Of a DNA stretch of 64,000 nt, positions 63,193 through 64,000 are shown piece after piece (within the stretch, counting starts at the first letter, position 1; the number at the start of each line of letters is the position of its first letter). The DNA is from Dyadobacter beijingensis DSM 21582. Lineage in GTDB: Bacteria > Bacteroidota > Bacteroidia > Cytophagales > Spirosomataceae. The position numbers and the translations under genes are program-made. The notes beneath the pieces are model-generated. The model searched no databases. It was given only the letters and a program-made list of their open reading frames with translations, and was not told where the DNA came from. The stretch spans positions 1,364,001-1,428,000 of the forward strand of contig NZ_KB907786.1 in NCBI RefSeq assembly GCF_000382205.1, given 5' to 3'.

Positions 63193-64000
63193 ATGAACAC
63201 TACCGATATCATCCCTCTCACATCCGATCCGACCCCCGAATATTACGAAAAAGAAGCTGCCCGGCTCGCCGACAGCTGCCGCTCCATTCACACCGACTCG
63301 ACCAAATACATTCGCAAATACCACCCTGAACCCGAAAGGATTACGTTACTGAACAAGCCCGATACCAATTTCAGTCTCGACGATGCCCGGCTTGTGGTGG
63401 CCCGGGAGCACGGTTTTGCGGACTGGCCCGCATTCCTCCAGCACATGGCCGATCTGGAAGACGCCGGTTCGCCGGTAGCGATTTTCGAGTGCGCCGTGGA
63501 AGCTGTTGTCCACGGAGATGCGCCAGTATTAAAACAATTACTTCAAAATCACCCCGGCCTCGTGCACGAACGATCGTCACGTGGGCACAAGGCTACATTG
63601 TTGCATTATATTGCTGCAAACGGCGTCGAAAATTTCCGCCAGGTAACACCGGCCAACGCCGTAGAAATCGCGGAAATACTGCTCTCGGCAGGCGCCGTGC
63701 CGGATGCCCTGGCAGATACCTACGACACCAAATGGGGTACGACGCTGGATCTGCTTGTATCAAGTTCGCACCCGGCGCAAGCCGGCGTGCAAACGGCACT
63801 GGTCGAAAAGCTGCTCGATTACGGCGCGGCCGTCAACGGCGTCCGCAACGACGGTGCCCCGCTCGTCACGGCGATCTATTTCCACTATCCACCCAGTGCA
63901 GAAACACTCGTACGGCGTGGCGCACGGATTGATAATGTGGTTACCGCCGGTGCCATGGGCAAAACCGGTCAGCTGGCTGGTTACCTGGGCGAAGCCGGCA
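63193..64000 (+). CDS. Ankyrin-repeat protein (partial, runs off the right edge)
   Basis: From ATG 63193 an open frame of 269 codons continues past the window end. The opening (MNTTDIIPLTSDPTPEYYEK, EAARLADSC) is followed by a segment like those of ankyrin-repeat proteins with an N-terminal DNA-binding-like helix (LDDARLVVAREHGFADWPAF). Ankyrin units follow: AVEAVVHGDAPVLKQLLQNHP, LLHYIAANG, VEIAEILLSAGAVPDALADT and LVEKLLDYGAAVNGVRNDG. No signal peptide. The repeats usually bind protein partners; role unknown. It follows the perfect 14-bp hairpin by about 100 bases. Confidence 0.85.
   Translation, partial: MNTTDIIPLTSDPTPEYYEKEAARLADSCRSIHTDSTKYIRKYHPEPERITLLNKPDTNFSLDDARLVVAREHGFADWPAFLQHMADLEDAGSPVAIFECAVEAVVHGDAPVLKQLLQNHPGLVHERSSRGHKATLLHYIAANGVENFRQVTPANAVEIAEILLSAGAVPDALADTYDTKWGTTLDLLVSSSHPAQAGVQTALVEKLLDYGAAVNGVRNDGAPLVTAIYFHYPPSAETLVRRGARIDNVVTAGAMGKTGQLAGYLGEAG

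Noticed and set aside
1..64000. Mobile element, prophage or tRNA-linked island
   Set aside because: No transposase, integrase, phage gene, tRNA or flanking direct repeat was seen, and gene content looks chromosomal throughout.

Overview
The window comes from a GC-rich member of the Bacteroidota, most likely a Cytophagales bacterium close to Spirosomataceae/Dyadobacter. The evidence is seen in the sequence: a SusC/SusD pair driven by an ECF sigma factor and a FecR anti-sigma factor, secreted enzymes ending in type IX secretion (T9SS) sorting modules, FtsX-like permeases next to PadR, DUF6660/DUF5117/DUF4159/DUF2723 proteins, and promoters of the Bacteroidota type (TTTG, about 19-20 bases, TAnnTTTG). 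The genus is inferred. I saw no tRNA, rRNA, CRISPR array, insertion sequence or prophage.

Layout. 1-7 kb: the edge of a small secreted protein, then a heavy-metal efflux module (DUF6660, CusA-type pump fused to a TolC-like channel, membrane-fusion lipoprotein) and a convergent TetR regulator. 7-11.4 kb: a minus-strand phenylalanine/tyrosine breakdown cluster (phenylalanine hydroxylase, 4-hydroxyphenylpyruvate dioxygenase, homogentisate dioxygenase, fumarylacetoacetase). 11.7-18.2 kb: a secreted GH9 cellulase, an AraC regulator, and a divergent unit of phytanoyl-CoA-dioxygenase-like enzyme, sugar porter and TIM-barrel isomerase. 18.5 kb: a stand-alone receiver protein.

19-33 kb: a co-directional block with two tandem TldD/PmbA pairs, a DUF4159 protein, a MoxR ATPase, a DUF58 protein and three membrane proteins. 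The TldD halves carry Tat-type signals and the PmbA halves have none. 33-36 kb: an FtsX-like permease with its PadR regulator. 36-39 kb: an ECF sigma factor overlapping a HEAT-repeat membrane protein, then two secreted DUF4097-like proteins. 39.4-49.5 kb: sigma/FecR/SusC/SusD followed by two M20 amidohydrolase paralogues instead of glycosidases, so the imported substrate is probably an amide or peptide-like compound. 49.6-54.4 kb: an ABC transporter, a DUF3299-like protein and a large zinc metalloprotease.

54.8-64 kb: small genes, a histidine kinase/LuxR response regulator pair, a DUF2723 membrane protein interrupted by a frameshift, a secreted CotH-kinase protein with a T9SS tail, and an ankyrin-repeat gene running off the right edge.

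The most unusual material is between the genes. Three gaps hold short repeats phased at 10 bp around TGAC, arranged as inverted arrays. A fourth gap holds a 7-bp phased GACCGCC/GGCGGTC inverted array, and a fifth a 61-base nested hairpin. Near 55.1 kb a very small minus-strand unit has a -7 box, an 18-codon reading frame and a strong terminator within about 130 bases. A 40-codon membrane ORF lies at 57.6 kb.
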